A stretch of DNA of 64,000 bases from Entomobacter blattae (GCF_014672835.1 NZ_CP060244.1:909001-973000); one strand, 5' to 3'; positions 28,813 through 38,700 are shown, numbered from the stretch's first letter. Made by a program: numbers and translations. The notes: generated from the letters alone by a model not told the origin.

Positions 28813-29979
28813 TTAAAGTTTTTCTTCTTCTGTCAGAGGGGGGGTGGCTTTATCTCCCACCGCGAGGAAAAGAGCAGTCAAAGGGGTTGCAAGAATAAGG
28901 CCCGGAATGCCCAGGATGGTGCCAAAAATTGTCTGTGAGAGGATAGTAATGCCAGGTGGCATGTGAACAGCATGGCGTTGGATAATGGGAGCAAGAATGT
29001 TTCCCTCTACAAACTGAATGACCATATAGAGGAGCAGTACAAAAATTCCTTCCTGGGTGCTTTGGGAAAGGCCGATAATGACCGCAGGAATTGCCCCGAT
29101 AATGGCTCCGATATAGGGGATAAAATTGGCAAGCCCTGCCACCACGCCCAGGGCAAAGGCCAGGGGCACGTTTAAAAACCATAAACCCATGGCTGAAAAT
29201 ATGCCAACCACCAGCATGTCCAGGGATTGCCCTGCTGTCCAGGCCCAAAGGGTTTTCCCCGAAGCTTCCAGGTATTTGCGGGCTTCCATACGGTAAGGTT
29301 TTGAGACCAGGCGAAGGATCCCATTGGTATAAGTACTGGGGCTGAGGGCGAAATATAACCCCGCCATCAATATAACTGCAAGCGTGCCTAAGGTACCAAA
29401 GGCCGAGCTGATGATCCCGCTCATAGAGCCAGCCAGCCGAATACCCATCATCCCTTCATTGCCATGTTCAATGCGGTTTCCCCCCAAGGAGCGAGGAAGG
29501 TGATTCAACAACATGTTTCCTAAGGGGGAGGTATGAAGGGTTTCACGCAGATGGGCCGCCTGAGTGGTAAGGGCTGTACGAAGACGAATGGCCTGCTCGC
29601 CGATTTCTGGCCCACTAAACCAGATCAGGCTGCTCAGAGCAACCATCAGTAAAACAACAACACATGTAAGGGCTAGCCAGTAAGGCAAGGGGATAAATTT
29701 TTGAAATTTGCGGGTAAGGCCACAAAGAATAACGGCCACCAGCGTTGAGGCAAACAGCACCATGAGAATATCGCCGATGAGCCATATGGCCAGCAGGCAG
29801 AAGGCAGCGATAAGGGCAAATTGAAGAGTGCTGGAGATCTTTTTTAAGGAGAAGCCAGCCGGTAGCTTGGGAGACGATGGAGAATTCAAGGATAATCCCT
29901 TAATCAGCAAGTGAAAGCATAAAAAAATTAACCCAATAGCAATAAGGTTTTTTTTGCAAGTCAAGATTTTGCAAGTCAA
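28813..29979 (-). CDS. AI-2E family transporter (PerM-like)
   Basis: A 388-residue membrane protein with the eight-helix pattern of the AI-2E/PerM family: two N-terminal hydrophobic pairs, a soluble segment (about 135-190), and the conserved C-terminal block with NFIPYIGAIIGAIPAVIIG and a closing GIPGLILATPLTAL. Members export small molecules or act in Na+/H+ exchange; the name does not prove autoinducer transport. The start is doubtful: the first codons (TCKILTCKK) are made by a 15-bp tandem duplication at 29956-29985, so the natural start may be a TTG near 29890 (LNSPSSPK) after AAGGGA. Confidence 0.85.
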   Translation of the reverse strand: MTCKILTCKKNLIAIGLIFLCFHLLIKGLSLNSPSSPKLPAGFSLKKISSTLQFALIAAFCLLAIWLIGDILMVLFASTLVAVILCGLTRKFQKFIPLPYWLALTCVVVLLMVALSSLIWFSGPEIGEQAIRLRTALTTQAAHLRETLHTSPLGNMLLNHLPRSLGGNRIEHGNEGMMGIRLAGSMSGIISSAFGTLGTLAVILMAGLYFALSPSTYTNGILRLVSKPYRMEARKYLEASGKTLWAWTAGQSLDMLVVGIFSAMGLWFLNVPLAFALGVVAGLANFIPYIGAIIGAIPAVIIGLSQSTQEGIFVLLLYMVIQFVEGNILAPIIQRHAVHMPPGITILSQTIFGTILGIPGLILATPLTALFLAVGDKATPPLTEEEKL

Positions 29980-30484
29980 GATAACGAGAATAAAATATTT
30001 TTTCTACTCTGCACATAGTCCTGCATACAGTTAACTATGAGAACCTTCCATATTGGGGGAACAGCTCAGCGTGGTGCGGAGCAATCTATGGTTGAAGCCT
30101 CTCATGATGGTGTCATAGAAATCCGCAATCGTAACATCGTTCATAATAGTCAGAATATGCCTATTATTATGTCTTGTAACTGTTCTCTTTTTAGGGGGGT
30201 AAGGGGGGCTTAGGGCTTTGAGCAACATGCTCAATTTATTTTGAGAAACATACTCATTTATATTGCCAGCGGGCCTCAAAAAGTTTTTCTTTCCTTCATG
30301 ATCTTCATGATCTTCATGATCTTCATGATCTTCATGATCTTCATGATCTTCATGATCTTCATGAGGCTTTTTATGCCCTTATGGGAGTGGGTCCTTTCAT
30401 CTATAGGGTTTGATTGATGACCTTGAAGGTTTTTTGGGTAGCCGGTGGGCGGGCTCTGCGAACCACAATCCTTCCTATTCTGGC
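29980..30484. other. Spacer with a 9-bp microsatellite
   Basis: No gene can be supported in these 505 bases. The main feature is the 9-bp array at 30295-30363, listed separately. Promoters for the transporter (minus strand) should lie at the left end. Confidence 0.5.
30295..30363. repeat. 9-bp tandem array (ATCTTCATG)7
   Basis: Seven perfect copies of ATCTTCATG (30301-30363) preceded by a partial copy. Perfect identity indicates recent or ongoing slippage. It lies in a gene-free spacer about 120 bp from the end of the ABC ATPase gene. The unit is a multiple of three and keeps frames open on both strands, but no flanking coding sequence is seen. Confidence 0.97.
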
Positions 30485-31402
30485 CTATTCTGGTATGAGG
30501 TCCTCTGGTGTGGGTTCGGTATTGGCTGTGGAGGGTTGGGAGGCGCGTAGCCAGGGGAGCTCCTGCTCAAGCGATGAGCCCACACTTTCCAGATAGGCAG
30601 CAAGAACCGTTGGCGCATCTCCATCCATTCGTAATTCCCCCTTTTCCAGCCAGAAAATGCGGGTGCACCATTGGTAGAGAATGCTAATGGCATGGGTGGT
30701 TAAAACCAGGATTTCTGCCGATTGTACTATGTTCTCAAGCCGAATACGGGCTTTTTCTTGAAAGTTGGCATCTCCCGCCATAAACCATTCATCCATAAGC
30801 AGAATCTGCGGTGTGCTGGCCGTAATTAGGCCAAAACCCACCCGCATTATCATACCCGAGGAATAAAGCCGTAGGGGAAGATCAAAAAACTCTCCCAGAT
30901 CGGCAAATTGCTCGACATTCTCTTCCAGCTGTTTTTCCTCAGCAGGGATAAGCTTGTGTTGGCGGGCCCAGAGGTGAATATTCTCTCGTCCGCTGAGCTG
31001 CATGTTCATCCCCGCTGTGGCGTCGAGCAGGGCGCTGATCTTTCCTTCAACGGCGACTGCGCCTGGGTTTCCCTCATAAATGCCCGCAAGAACCTTCAAT
31101 AAGGTGGATTTACCAGCCCCATTATGCCCCACAAGGCCCACGCGTTCTTGCGGGGCGATATGAAAGGAGAGGTCTTTAAGGGCCTGCACCGTGAGATATT
31201 GCGTATTGCCGTTGGTTTTTACCGTAATCTGGCCGCCTGTTCTATTCCTGTTACTAAACGCATTTGAAAGGAGAGAATTCTTGGCTTTTTGAAAGAGCGT
31301 TTTTTTAAGGGATTTGGCTTCCCCATGGTAAATGGGAAACTCAAGGGAAAGAGCGTTAACAAGAATGCTGGCCTGAGGGGGGGGAAGAGGTTTGCTCTGC
31401 AT
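30485..31402 (-). CDS. ATP-binding protein of a polysaccharide (O-antigen/capsule) ABC exporter
   Basis: It powers export of a lipid-linked or capsular polysaccharide across the inner membrane. The 305 residues contain Walker A GHNGAGKSTLLK, a signature loop LYSSGMIMRVGFG, and Walker B ILLMDEWFMAGD. The form of the signature and the GRENIHLWARQ segment before it are characteristic of the KpsT/Wzt/TagH group. No C-terminal carbohydrate-binding domain follows. The first 75 residues precede the ATPase core, with a basic segment KSLKKTLFQKAKNSL. The permease gene lies 26 bp upstream on the same strand, forming an operon. Confidence 0.93.
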   Translation of the reverse strand: MQSKPLPPPQASILVNALSLEFPIYHGEAKSLKKTLFQKAKNSLLSNAFSNRNRTGGQITVKTNGNTQYLTVQALKDLSFHIAPQERVGLVGHNGAGKSTLLKVLAGIYEGNPGAVAVEGKISALLDATAGMNMQLSGRENIHLWARQHKLIPAEEKQLEENVEQFADLGEFFDLPLRLYSSGMIMRVGFGLITASTPQILLMDEWFMAGDANFQEKARIRLENIVQSAEILVLTTHAISILYQWCTRIFWLEKGELRMDGDAPTVLAAYLESVGSSLEQELPWLRASQPSTANTEPTPEDLIPE

Positions 31403-31428
31403 AAAGGATCAAGGAGACAGTTTAAGGG

Positions 31429-32265
31429 TTATAGCCAAAAAATGAGCCGGGCACGGGATATTTTAAAGGTCATCCAGGCCATAACCCATAAGAGCAGGCT
31501 GAACAGGAGGGCAGAAAGCCAGATATCCCATTTGGGTTGTGTGCTCAGCAATGGCCCACGAACAATTTCTAAAAGGGAGAAGAAAGGGTTAAAAGGTAGC
31601 CACCACCCTTTACTGCCCAGCTGGGTTGGGGTCCAGATGATGGGGGTAACATAAAAGGCCAGTTGCAACAAGGTGTTAACAATTGGGGGGATATCGCGGA
31701 AGCGACTGCAGATGCAGCCTAAAAACAAGCATAGGGCCAGCCCGTCAAGGGTCCATAGAAAAAAGGCTGGCAGGCAATAAAGGGCATTTAACCCTGGCCA
31801 GACTCCCACATAGGCAAATACAGCCAAGGGCACAATAATATTATGCAGGAAAACAATAATGTTTCGCCACACTGTACGCAGGGCCTGCACAAAAAAAGGC
31901 AGCTTGATGGAGCGTATTGTATGCTCGGCCTCAGTAAAGCAGGTGCAGGCCTCGCTAATCATGCAGGCAATGCCTGTTTGCCATAAAATAAGGGAAATAG
32001 CGAGGAAGGGCAGGTAGTCGTGTAAGTTGAGCCGAAAGAGATGGCTATAGATAAACCCCATGGAAATAACCATGGAAGCCGTTGTCAGTGTTAACCAGAG
32101 TGGCCCGAGGGCCGAGCCTCTGTAGCGAAGTTTGATGTCTAGCCACCCGAGGGAGAAAGCCAGCTTCCATAGGGCTAAGCCGTTTTTTATATCTGTCCAT
32201 CCCTGTTTGGTCGGGGAGGGGGGAGGAAAAGACGAAGGACGAAATGAGGAAGACGAAAGGGACAT
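31429..32265 (-). CDS. Permease of a polysaccharide (O-antigen/capsule) ABC exporter
   Basis: 278 residues with six membrane helices of the ABC-2 type. WLDIKLRYRGSALGPLWLTL near residue 45 is the conserved amphipathic opening of Wzm/KpsM/TagG permeases, and IIWTPTQLG with NPFFSLLEIVRGPLL near the end is the matching C-terminal motif. The first 20 residues are Ser/Pro-rich and variable. It forms an operon with the ATPase gene downstream. Its start is 13 bp from the end of the infB fragment's open frame; that fragment seems to have been inserted in its promoter region. Confidence 0.93.
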   Translation of the reverse strand: MSLSSSSFRPSSFPPPSPTKQGWTDIKNGLALWKLAFSLGWLDIKLRYRGSALGPLWLTLTTASMVISMGFIYSHLFRLNLHDYLPFLAISLILWQTGIACMISEACTCFTEAEHTIRSIKLPFFVQALRTVWRNIIVFLHNIIVPLAVFAYVGVWPGLNALYCLPAFFLWTLDGLALCLFLGCICSRFRDIPPIVNTLLQLAFYVTPIIWTPTQLGSKGWWLPFNPFFSLLEIVRGPLLSTQPKWDIWLSALLFSLLLWVMAWMTFKISRARLIFWL

Positions 32266-32457
32266 GCCAGAAGGTCAGTCAGTTAGAGAGTGAGTATAGG
32301 GGGGTTAAGCAAATTTTAAACTTTATTAAACTTAAATGGCGTTTGTTTGTAGACCCTACCATAAAAAAACAGAAATTTTCTAGCTTTGCAGCGGGAAAAT
32401 CAGGAAGAAAGGGAAATAAACGGGAACTTACCATGCCAAAGAAATAGAAAAACCCTT

Positions 32458-32965
32458 CTTCCCCTGCTACAACATCGGTTGTCCGCAAGGCATCCAAAAG
32501 TGAGGTTTTTCCATGGTCAACATGGCCCATAATGGTAATGACAGGAGGGCGTTTCTTGAGCTGATCAGGGGTATCTTCAATCCCCTCAATCCCGATTTCC
32601 ACGTCACTCTCAGCCACCCGACGAACCCGATGGCCAAATTCTTCTACCACGAGCTCTGCAGTATCGGCATCAATAATTTGTGGCCCTGTCGCCATGACCC
32701 CCATCTTCATAAGGGCTTTAATAACCTCACCCTGGCGAGCAGCCATACGGTTAGCCAACTCTTGAATAGTAATTGTCTCAGGTAAAACCACCTCACGAAC
32801 CACACGAACCTGATCGGAGCGTAACCTTTCCAGCTCAGCCTGGCGACGCTCACGCTCCCTTTGCCTGCGAACCGAGGCCAGAGAACGCGTCTTGTCATCA
32901 TCTCCATCAATAGCAGCCTGCACATCTATACGACCCAGGCGTTTCCCCTCACCACTCCGGCGTGC
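32458..32965 (-). pseudogene. Internal fragment of translation initiation factor IF-2 gene
   Basis: Encodes about 170 residues of IF-2 spanning the end of the N-terminal region and the start of the G domain: [20 protein letters not shown] (IF2 N-domain), [19 protein letters not shown] and [20 protein letters not shown] (P-loop). Similarity stops at VVAGE, where a normal gene continues AGGITQHIG. No start, no rest of the G domain. There is no intact infB in this window. The frame remains open, so the fragment is either recent or by chance lacks stops. Confidence 0.93.
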
Positions 32966-34510
32966 TTATTGCGTGGGTTTTTCTTATCAAGGGCCTTAAT
33001 TTTTCAGGCTCTATTTTATCATACGCTCTATCCTATCATGTACGGAAAGGCTCAAGGGATCCCTTCATTCTTGTTTCCTTTGTACCTGTTGGGTATCGGG
33101 GTATGGTTTTGCCTTCTTTAAGCCCGGACTTTTAAAGCCTAGGCTTTTTAAGTTCAGACTCTTCAAACTTAGACTCTTTAAGCTCAAGCTTTTTGCGTTC
33201 AGGCTCTTCAAGCCCGGACTCTTCAAATCTAGATTCTTCAAACTTAGAATGGGTGATGACGGAGAAGGGTTTATTAAAAAATAAACGCTATCTACAAAAT
33301 CTACAAAAAGGTTGGGCAGTAACCAAAAATATATTGAGCTTCAAAAGAAAAAGCCAAAAGAAAAAAAGAGAGTAATCTCGTCAAATGCCGTAAATGCGTG
33401 GGTTTGTTCTTCACGCTTGGCTGTTAGGTCGGTGTTGCTGTTTTGGTGGGTAGGTCTCCATGATGGCAGGCCTGCATAAGGTGGACTAGGTCGATTGATA
33501 ATCCAAAGTTTTTGGAGCTGGTTGCAATGGTAATTCGTGCGCTACTCTCTATCTCATCAGGGACAAAATCTAATTAGGGCCAAAATATTTTGAAATGACA
33601 TGTTTTGAAATAACTGAAAGGTTGACGGTATGGTCTTTCATTTTTTGGTTGGGTCTTTGTTTGTACAACCCTGATAATGGTCTGCCCGGCGTAATCTGCA
33701 AGAATGGCTGCACCGTAATTGCCGTGGTCTTTTTATAAGGTGGGTTTATAAAGTAGGGCTTTTTATACAATCATCCTGTTAGGATAAGGATGCCGGAGGG
33801 GATAGGGTCGTGCCTGTCTTTCAGTTGGGCCCTATCTTTCAGTCTGGCCTGTCTTTCACATAGAGGAGGCCCAATAGAGGTCTCGTTTGAAGAAAAATAG
33901 GGTGTTAGAGAGGTATAGAGGGAGACATAGAAATTCCAAATTTTGTTGGGTTTTACGGGCTGTTATGAAGAAATCCTTTGAATTTTTTAGAGTATTCGCA
34001 ATTTCTAGAGTCTTTGTAAGAGGGAGCATAAGGGATAAAGAGGACAGTGTTTGCTCGGAAGTCGAAAGAAAAAGAATGAGGAAGTCCCAAAAGCAGGTCC
34101 GTTACGATAGGCTGTTGTTAAGAGGGCCAAAAAATATGGAGAAGTTTCCTTATAAATTACGGCTCTTTTTTACATTGCGGCCCCTCCTTTACATTGCGGT
34201 ATTGATAAGCGTTTTTCTCTAGTGTGGCTACGGGTATAGGCTGTTTTTTGGGATGAGTGTCTCTTCTCTCCTCATAGCCGTGGTGGACAATGTACACTGG
34301 AAACAATGCACACTGGAAAATGTACAACAGTAAAAAAAATATTTTTAGTTTTTTATACTTTTTTTAGGCGTTTTTCTGGTATAGTTTACTTATCAAGAAA
34401 AGTCATAATGTAAATAAAGTCCATCGTTGGTTTCCATAGTTGGTTTTTGGCACGGCCCCTCTCAAGGGCAGTAGTGCTATGGAGGCCGTAACACAAGGTA
34501 GTTTACCGTC
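32966..34510. other. 1.5-kb spacer with degenerate tandem repeats
   Basis: No gene can be supported. About eight or nine degenerate 15-bp units occupy 33121-33250 (listed separately). Three units of about 17-18 bp with a core GCCTGTCTTTCAG lie at about 33808-33865, an 18-19-bp doublet (TTACATTGCGG) near 34172-34205, and a 16-bp doublet at 34288-34319. An AT-rich stretch at 34330-34420 probably holds the promoter of the lytic transglycosylase gene. Confidence 0.55.
33121..33250. repeat. Degenerate 15-bp tandem array
   Basis: Successive 15-mers such as GTTCAGACTCTTCAA (33152), ACTTAGACTCTTTAA (33167), GCTCAAGCTTTTTGC (33182), GTTCAGGCTCTTCAA (33197), GCCCGGACTCTTCAA (33212) and ATCTAGATTCTTCAA (33227) share a strict 15-bp register with divergent content. 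The register has survived while the sequence drifted, so the array is old. There is no coding context. Confidence 0.9.
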
Positions 34511-36052
34511 ATGCCACTGGGTGTTCCTTTTTCTCCCTCTTTCAAAGATAAAAACCGTACTGTGGGAAGCCTTCTTATCAGATCAGCGGAACGCAAGACA
34601 CGGGCAGTGGTTTTACGTGGAGGGATAGCCTTGGGGGGGCTGGCGTTTCTGGCAGCCTGTGCCGATACAGCACCTGCACCATCGGGTATTCCTGCCGCTC
34701 AGGAGGCTGCTAATTACCGTGCTCGTGCCCGTTCCTATTATGCCCCTCCTGGCCCTCCTGAAGATCCGTGGGGGCCTTATATTGTAGAGGCATCCCAACG
34801 GTTTGATGTGCCAGAGGAGTGGATTCGTGCTGTCATCCAGCAGGAGTCTGGCGGCAGGCTTTACCATAATGGGGAACTTGTTACCTCGGGGCCTGGGGCC
34901 ATGGGGCTGATGCAACTTATGCCCCCCACTTACGATGAAATGCGCGCCCAATATTCTTTAGGTGATGATCCTTATGACCCCCATAATAATATTATGGCAG
35001 GTACAGCTTATGTTCGCCAGATGTATGATATTTACGGCACCCCTGGGTTTTTGGCTGCCTATAATGGTGGCCCCGGCAGGTTGGATGATTTTTTGACGCA
35101 TAACCGTGGGCTTCCCCGGGAAACACGGCGGTATGTGGCCAGTATTGGCCGGCAAATTGCGGGGATTTATCCTAAGAATCGCTCCCAGGCCGATTTAATG
35201 GTCAGCAGCCATGAAAGTGGTGTGCCTGTTGATGGGACGGCTTATGCCTCTGCAGCTGTTCCAGGCTCTCATATAGGCTCTCGGGCAAGCTATAGTACGG
35301 GCTCGGCCAGTTCTGTCAGGAATGCTTGGGCACAGCGGATGAATGGCAGCCAACCCGTGCAGATGGCTGCAGCGCCCGAAGATGCAGACGATGATGATGC
35401 CTCGACCAGAAGGGCCGCAAACAGTCAGGTCGCGTTTGCACCGCAACCTGCCTCTGATTCTTCCAGTTCGGGTATAGAAACCCCCGATCAGGTGAGCCAG
35501 GCTTGGGCACAAAGGGGATTTAGTCAGGTTGCACCGGTTCCGGCCTCTGCCGGGGTTTATAATACCAACACCTACCAACCAGACTCTTACGGGGACGCTG
35601 ATGGAACATATCAAGCACCCCCCATTGCGGCTCCTACGCCTTATTCTTCGCTTACCCCTGTTTATACTCCCTATCAAACCCATAGCCGCAAAACGGCTTA
35701 TACCGCACGCCAGGCGTCTACTGGCATGCATGTTCAACATGCTAGCTTGCACAAGCCGGCCCAGCCTTCTTCATTAACCTTTGCTGCTGCTCCCCATAGG
35801 GCAGCACAGTCAGGCAGTGGTATATGGGCTATTCAGGTGGGGGCTTTCAGTTCTGCCCAATTGGCTTCTAAGGCTGCAGGGTCAGCCCGTTCCCGCACAG
35901 GGGTTAAAGCTGTTGCGCAAACCCCCGCTGTAACAGCTCATGGGGGGCGGGTTTATCGGGCACGGTTAACGGGGCTTTCGCGTGAACAAGCCCAAAAAGC
36001 CTGTCAGACTTTAAGCCATTGTATGGTGATTGCCCCTGGTAAAAATCTGTAA
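34511..36052 (+). CDS. Lipoprotein lytic transglycosylase with SLT and SPOR domains
   Basis: It cleaves peptidoglycan glycan strands in the periplasm. The 513 residues have a signal with lipobox LAFLAAC (Cys near residue 50), an SLT domain (about 82-215) with WIRAVIQQESGG (catalytic Glu), GAMGLMQLMPPTYD and AAYNGGPG, a long low-complexity Ser/Ala/Tyr/Gln linker, and a C-terminal SPOR domain from WAIQVGAFSS (about residue 432), which binds denuded septal glycan. The second protein of identical plan at 61426-62973 is a paralogue. A terminator follows at 36120-36149. The N-terminal start at ATG 34511 gives an unusually long pre-signal segment, but no closer ATG exists. Confidence 0.93.
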   Translation: MPLGVPFSPSFKDKNRTVGSLLIRSAERKTRAVVLRGGIALGGLAFLAACADTAPAPSGIPAAQEAANYRARARSYYAPPGPPEDPWGPYIVEASQRFDVPEEWIRAVIQQESGGRLYHNGELVTSGPGAMGLMQLMPPTYDEMRAQYSLGDDPYDPHNNIMAGTAYVRQMYDIYGTPGFLAAYNGGPGRLDDFLTHNRGLPRETRRYVASIGRQIAGIYPKNRSQADLMVSSHESGVPVDGTAYASAAVPGSHIGSRASYSTGSASSVRNAWAQRMNGSQPVQMAAAPEDADDDDASTRRAANSQVAFAPQPASDSSSSGIETPDQVSQAWAQRGFSQVAPVPASAGVYNTNTYQPDSYGDADGTYQAPPIAAPTPYSSLTPVYTPYQTHSRKTAYTARQASTGMHVQHASLHKPAQPSSLTFAAAPHRAAQSGSGIWAIQVGAFSSAQLASKAAGSARSRTGVKAVAQTPAVTAHGGRVYRARLTGLSREQAQKACQTLSHCMVIAPGKNL

Positions 36053-36119
36053 CTGCATTTAGGCTTTTTCATAAAGGGGAAAGTTTTTTCAGGCATGAGT
36101 AAAAAGTCAAAATGAGTAA

Positions 36120-36149
36120 AAAACCAGCTAAGATCTAGCTGGTTTTTTT
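36120..36149 (+). terminator. Intrinsic terminator, possibly bidirectional
   Basis: AAACCAGCTA-agatc-TAGCTGGTTTTTTT: a perfect 10-bp stem with a short loop and a T tract on the plus strand and A tract before it. It lies between the convergent transglycosylase and ugd genes and can stop transcription from both sides. Confidence 0.9.
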
Positions 36150-36169
36150 GTGGAAAATAGAGGTTGGGC

Positions 36170-37519
36170 CTAGGGGAGCGGGGCAAGGCTCAGGTCTGCC
36201 CTGCCTACGGAGTAGTATTGTAGTCCAACCTCGATCATGGTTTTGGGATCAAAGATATTTCTCAGATCAATGATTATTTTCCCTCGCATGTGGGTTTTCA
36301 GGAATTCTGGTGGTAAGGCCCGGAATTCGTTCCACTCTGTTAATATCACCACAGCATCAGCCTGGGTCAGGGCTTCGGTAACGTTACTGCAATACCGAAC
36401 CGTATGAGGAAGGAGAGGGCGGGCTGTTTCCATCCCTACGGGATCGAAAGCCTGGATATGTGCTCCTTCATCATCCAGGCGCTGGAGGATGGATAGGGAA
36501 GGGGCATCGCGCATATCATCTGTTTCGGGTTTGAACGTCAATCCTAAAATAGCTAGTGTTTTGTTTTTGACCGATCCCCCACAATGGGCAATAATGCGCG
36601 AAGCCATGTTGGTTTTTCGGGTTTCGTTAACCTTAATGGTGGCTTCTACCAAACGAGAGGGAGCCTGGTGCTCTTCAGCAATGTGCATGAGGGCCATCGT
36701 ATCTTTTGGGAAGCAAGAACCGCCAAACCCAGGGCCAGGATGAAGGAATTTTTGGCCAATGCGTTTATCCAGCCCCATCCCTCTGGCCACGTCATGAACA
36801 TTGGCCCCGACTTTATCACAGAGATCGGCCATTTCATTAATAAAAGAAATCTTCATGGCTAGGAAGGAATTGGAAGCATATTTGGTCAGTTCTGCACTTT
36901 CCAGGTTGGTAAAAAGAATGGGCACTTCAATAAGGGAGAGAGGGCGATAAATAGTGCGTAAAATAGCCTGCACATTTTGTGAGCGCTCAGGCTGGGCGGT
37001 ATCGGTGCCAACAATAATACGGTCTGGCCGCATAAAGTCCCCAATAGCGTTTCCTTCACGGAGGAATTCTGGATTCGAAGCGATATCAAAATCAAGTTTG
37101 GGGTTTTTCTGGCGAATCCGCTCGGCAATTTTACGGCTTGTTCCCAAGGGCACGGTCGATTTGGTAATGATAACCGTATAATCGGTAAGGGATTGGGCTA
37201 TTTCATCTGCAGCCTTGTAGACATATTGAAGGTCAGCATGGCCATCGCCATTACGGGGTGGGGTGCCAACGGCTATAAATACGGCTTGAACATCGCTGAT
37301 TGCCGCAGCGATGTTGTTTCCAAAAGAGAGCCTGCCGGCCCGCATATTGGTATTTACAAGAGTATCAAGCCCGGGTTCGTAAATGGGAATTTCCCCATTT
37401 TGTAGGGCATATAACCGTTGGGGGTTATTTTCTACAACGTGAACCTCGTGGCCGAACTCTGAAAAGCAGGCCGCAGAAACCAGCCCGACATATCCACCAC
37501 CAATCATTGCAATACGCAC
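36170..37519 (-). CDS. ugd: UDP-glucose 6-dehydrogenase
   Basis: It oxidises UDP-glucose to UDP-glucuronate for polysaccharide or LPS synthesis, fitting the ABC polysaccharide exporter at 30.5-32.3 kb. The 449 residues contain MIGGGYVGLVSAACFSEFGH (NAD-binding loop), FIAVGTPP, ITKSTVPLGTSRKI, SNPEFLREGNAI, and the catalytic GPGFGGSCFPKDTMAL (Cys near residue 260). The C-terminal UDP-binding domain contains LGLTFKPETDDMRDAPS. All of these are intact. A copy of its 5' part lies at 18078-18231. Confidence 0.97.
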   Translation of the reverse strand: MRIAMIGGGYVGLVSAACFSEFGHEVHVVENNPQRLYALQNGEIPIYEPGLDTLVNTNMRAGRLSFGNNIAAAISDVQAVFIAVGTPPRNGDGHADLQYVYKAADEIAQSLTDYTVIITKSTVPLGTSRKIAERIRQKNPKLDFDIASNPEFLREGNAIGDFMRPDRIIVGTDTAQPERSQNVQAILRTIYRPLSLIEVPILFTNLESAELTKYASNSFLAMKISFINEMADLCDKVGANVHDVARGMGLDKRIGQKFLHPGPGFGGSCFPKDTMALMHIAEEHQAPSRLVEATIKVNETRKTNMASRIIAHCGGSVKNKTLAILGLTFKPETDDMRDAPSLSILQRLDDEGAHIQAFDPVGMETARPLLPHTVRYCSNVTEALTQADAVVILTEWNEFRALPPEFLKTHMRGKIIIDLRNIFDPKTMIEVGLQYYSVGRADLSLAPLP

Positions 37520-37626
37520 AGTATGAAAGCTCCTGAACTGGGAACAGATGGGATTTTACATTTCATGAATACTGTGGTGGTGAACTTCTGCCAAGCCCTT
37601 TACAGGGATAAAGGGCATAAAAGACG

Positions 37627-37797
37627 TTATTTTTTCTGTTGGGTCTGGTTCTGGTTATGAGCAGGGGCAGACAGGGGGTCTCTATGTTTGTGGACAAGAC
37701 GACCAAAGGCAAACCGAACGGTAGAAAGAATGCAGGCAGCAGCAATAATCCAAATGATGGTCCAAAAACCAGTATAGTGGAGGAGATGGGTATGCAT
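37627..37797 (-). CDS. Small single-span membrane protein of unknown function
   Basis: A 56-residue frame starting MHTHLLHYTGFWTIIW, with one strong hydrophobic helix (about residues 9-28), a basic stretch FAFGRLVHKH and a polar Gln/Asn-rich tail. An AAGGA sits 10 bases before ATG 37795-37797, and an AT-rich promoter-like region (TATTATAC-type boxes near 37825-37850) lies upstream. A good start signal plus a clean membrane topology favour a real gene. It lies 108 bp from the ugd start on the same strand. I do not recognise the family. Confidence 0.55.
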   Translation of the reverse strand: MHTHLLHYTGFWTIIWIIAAACILSTVRFAFGRLVHKHRDPLSAPAHNQNQTQQKK

Positions 37798-38282
37798 CAC
37801 TAAATTTCCTTACATAATAGAAAATATTGCGGGTGTATAATATAGAAAAGCATGGTAAAAAATAATTAAGAACAAATGTAATATAGAAAAACGGCCTTAT
37901 AAGTTTAAAAAAATACATAAAAAAATGTAAAAAATAGTAAGAACGAAGAAAAATAACGCTTTTTTATTATCCTAACAGAAAACATGTAAGTTATTAACTT
38001 TGTTTAAGAGCGAAAAGGCGAGTGGACTCTCTTCATTTTGCTTTTATTTTGGGAGATCAATAGGGGAGCAATGGAGTGGGTAAGGTCTCCAAAAATTTCC
38101 TTTAAAACTCTGAAACATTTATATCATCCTTAGGAAAAGCAGGTGAGGGCTTTTGGTTAGGTATTGATCTTATATTCATATAGGATCAATAGGTTCTGTT
38201 TTCAAAAACAAGAGATGAAAGCAGGGGTTTTTTATAAAATATTTCTGAATGGGGAAAATCCTGCTAGGGAAGTTTTGCGCCT
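37798..38282. other. AT-rich spacer
   Basis: Nothing beyond a likely promoter for the small membrane protein at its left end. Very AT-rich between 37800 and 37990. No repeats or frames worth calling. Confidence 0.5.
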
Positions 38283-38700
38283 TCAAGCTGAAAGGGCATC
38301 GCTGCCGCCCAGCTCCATGGTGGATTTTTTAAGAGCCTTTCCTGCTTCGGAAGCCACAGCCGCCCCGCCTTTTTCACCCCCGGTAAGGGCTACCCCCTTG
38401 ATACGGGGATCAGCAATAATTTTTTCAATTTGAGGCCGTGTGGCAAAGACGTTTGAATAAAGGCCTTTAGGGGCTCCTGCCTCAAGCAGAAGGGCTTCAA
38501 AGGCTTTGGCACTTTGCGGAACGTTTGAGGCATGCTTAACAATCAGCACGTTTCCAGCCATCAGGTTTGGGCCTGCAATGCGGGCAAGCTGGTAATAAGG
38601 AAAGTTCCATGGCTGAACACCAAATAGAATGCCAATGGGCTGGCTTTCAATAATCGCTTCTCCGCCTTCTTTCGGGTGGATTTTTCTAGGGGCAGGGACA
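38283..38700 (-). pseudogene. Internal fragment of a succinate-semialdehyde dehydrogenase (Sad/YneI-like)
   Basis: The frame read from 38700 down gives PAPRKIHPKEGGEAII, ESQPIGILFGVQPWNFPYYQ, AGNVLIVKHASNVPQSA, GVALTGGEKGGAAVASEAGK and KKSTMELGGSDA, covering roughly residues 100-245 of a YneI-type NAD(P)-dependent aldehyde dehydrogenase. The catalytic Cys region and both ends are missing. Putrescine uptake and oxidation genes follow at 40-43.6 kb, so this may be a relic of a GABA-to-succinate step once encoded here. Confidence 0.9.

Noticed and set aside
32279-32457. C-terminal continuation of the infB fragment frame
   Set aside because: The frame stays open but the residues after VVAGE do not match IF-2 and look like translated spacer.
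33121-33250. Possible CRISPR-like array
   Set aside because: Units follow each other directly with no spacers, and no cas genes are in the window. It is a degenerate tandem repeat.
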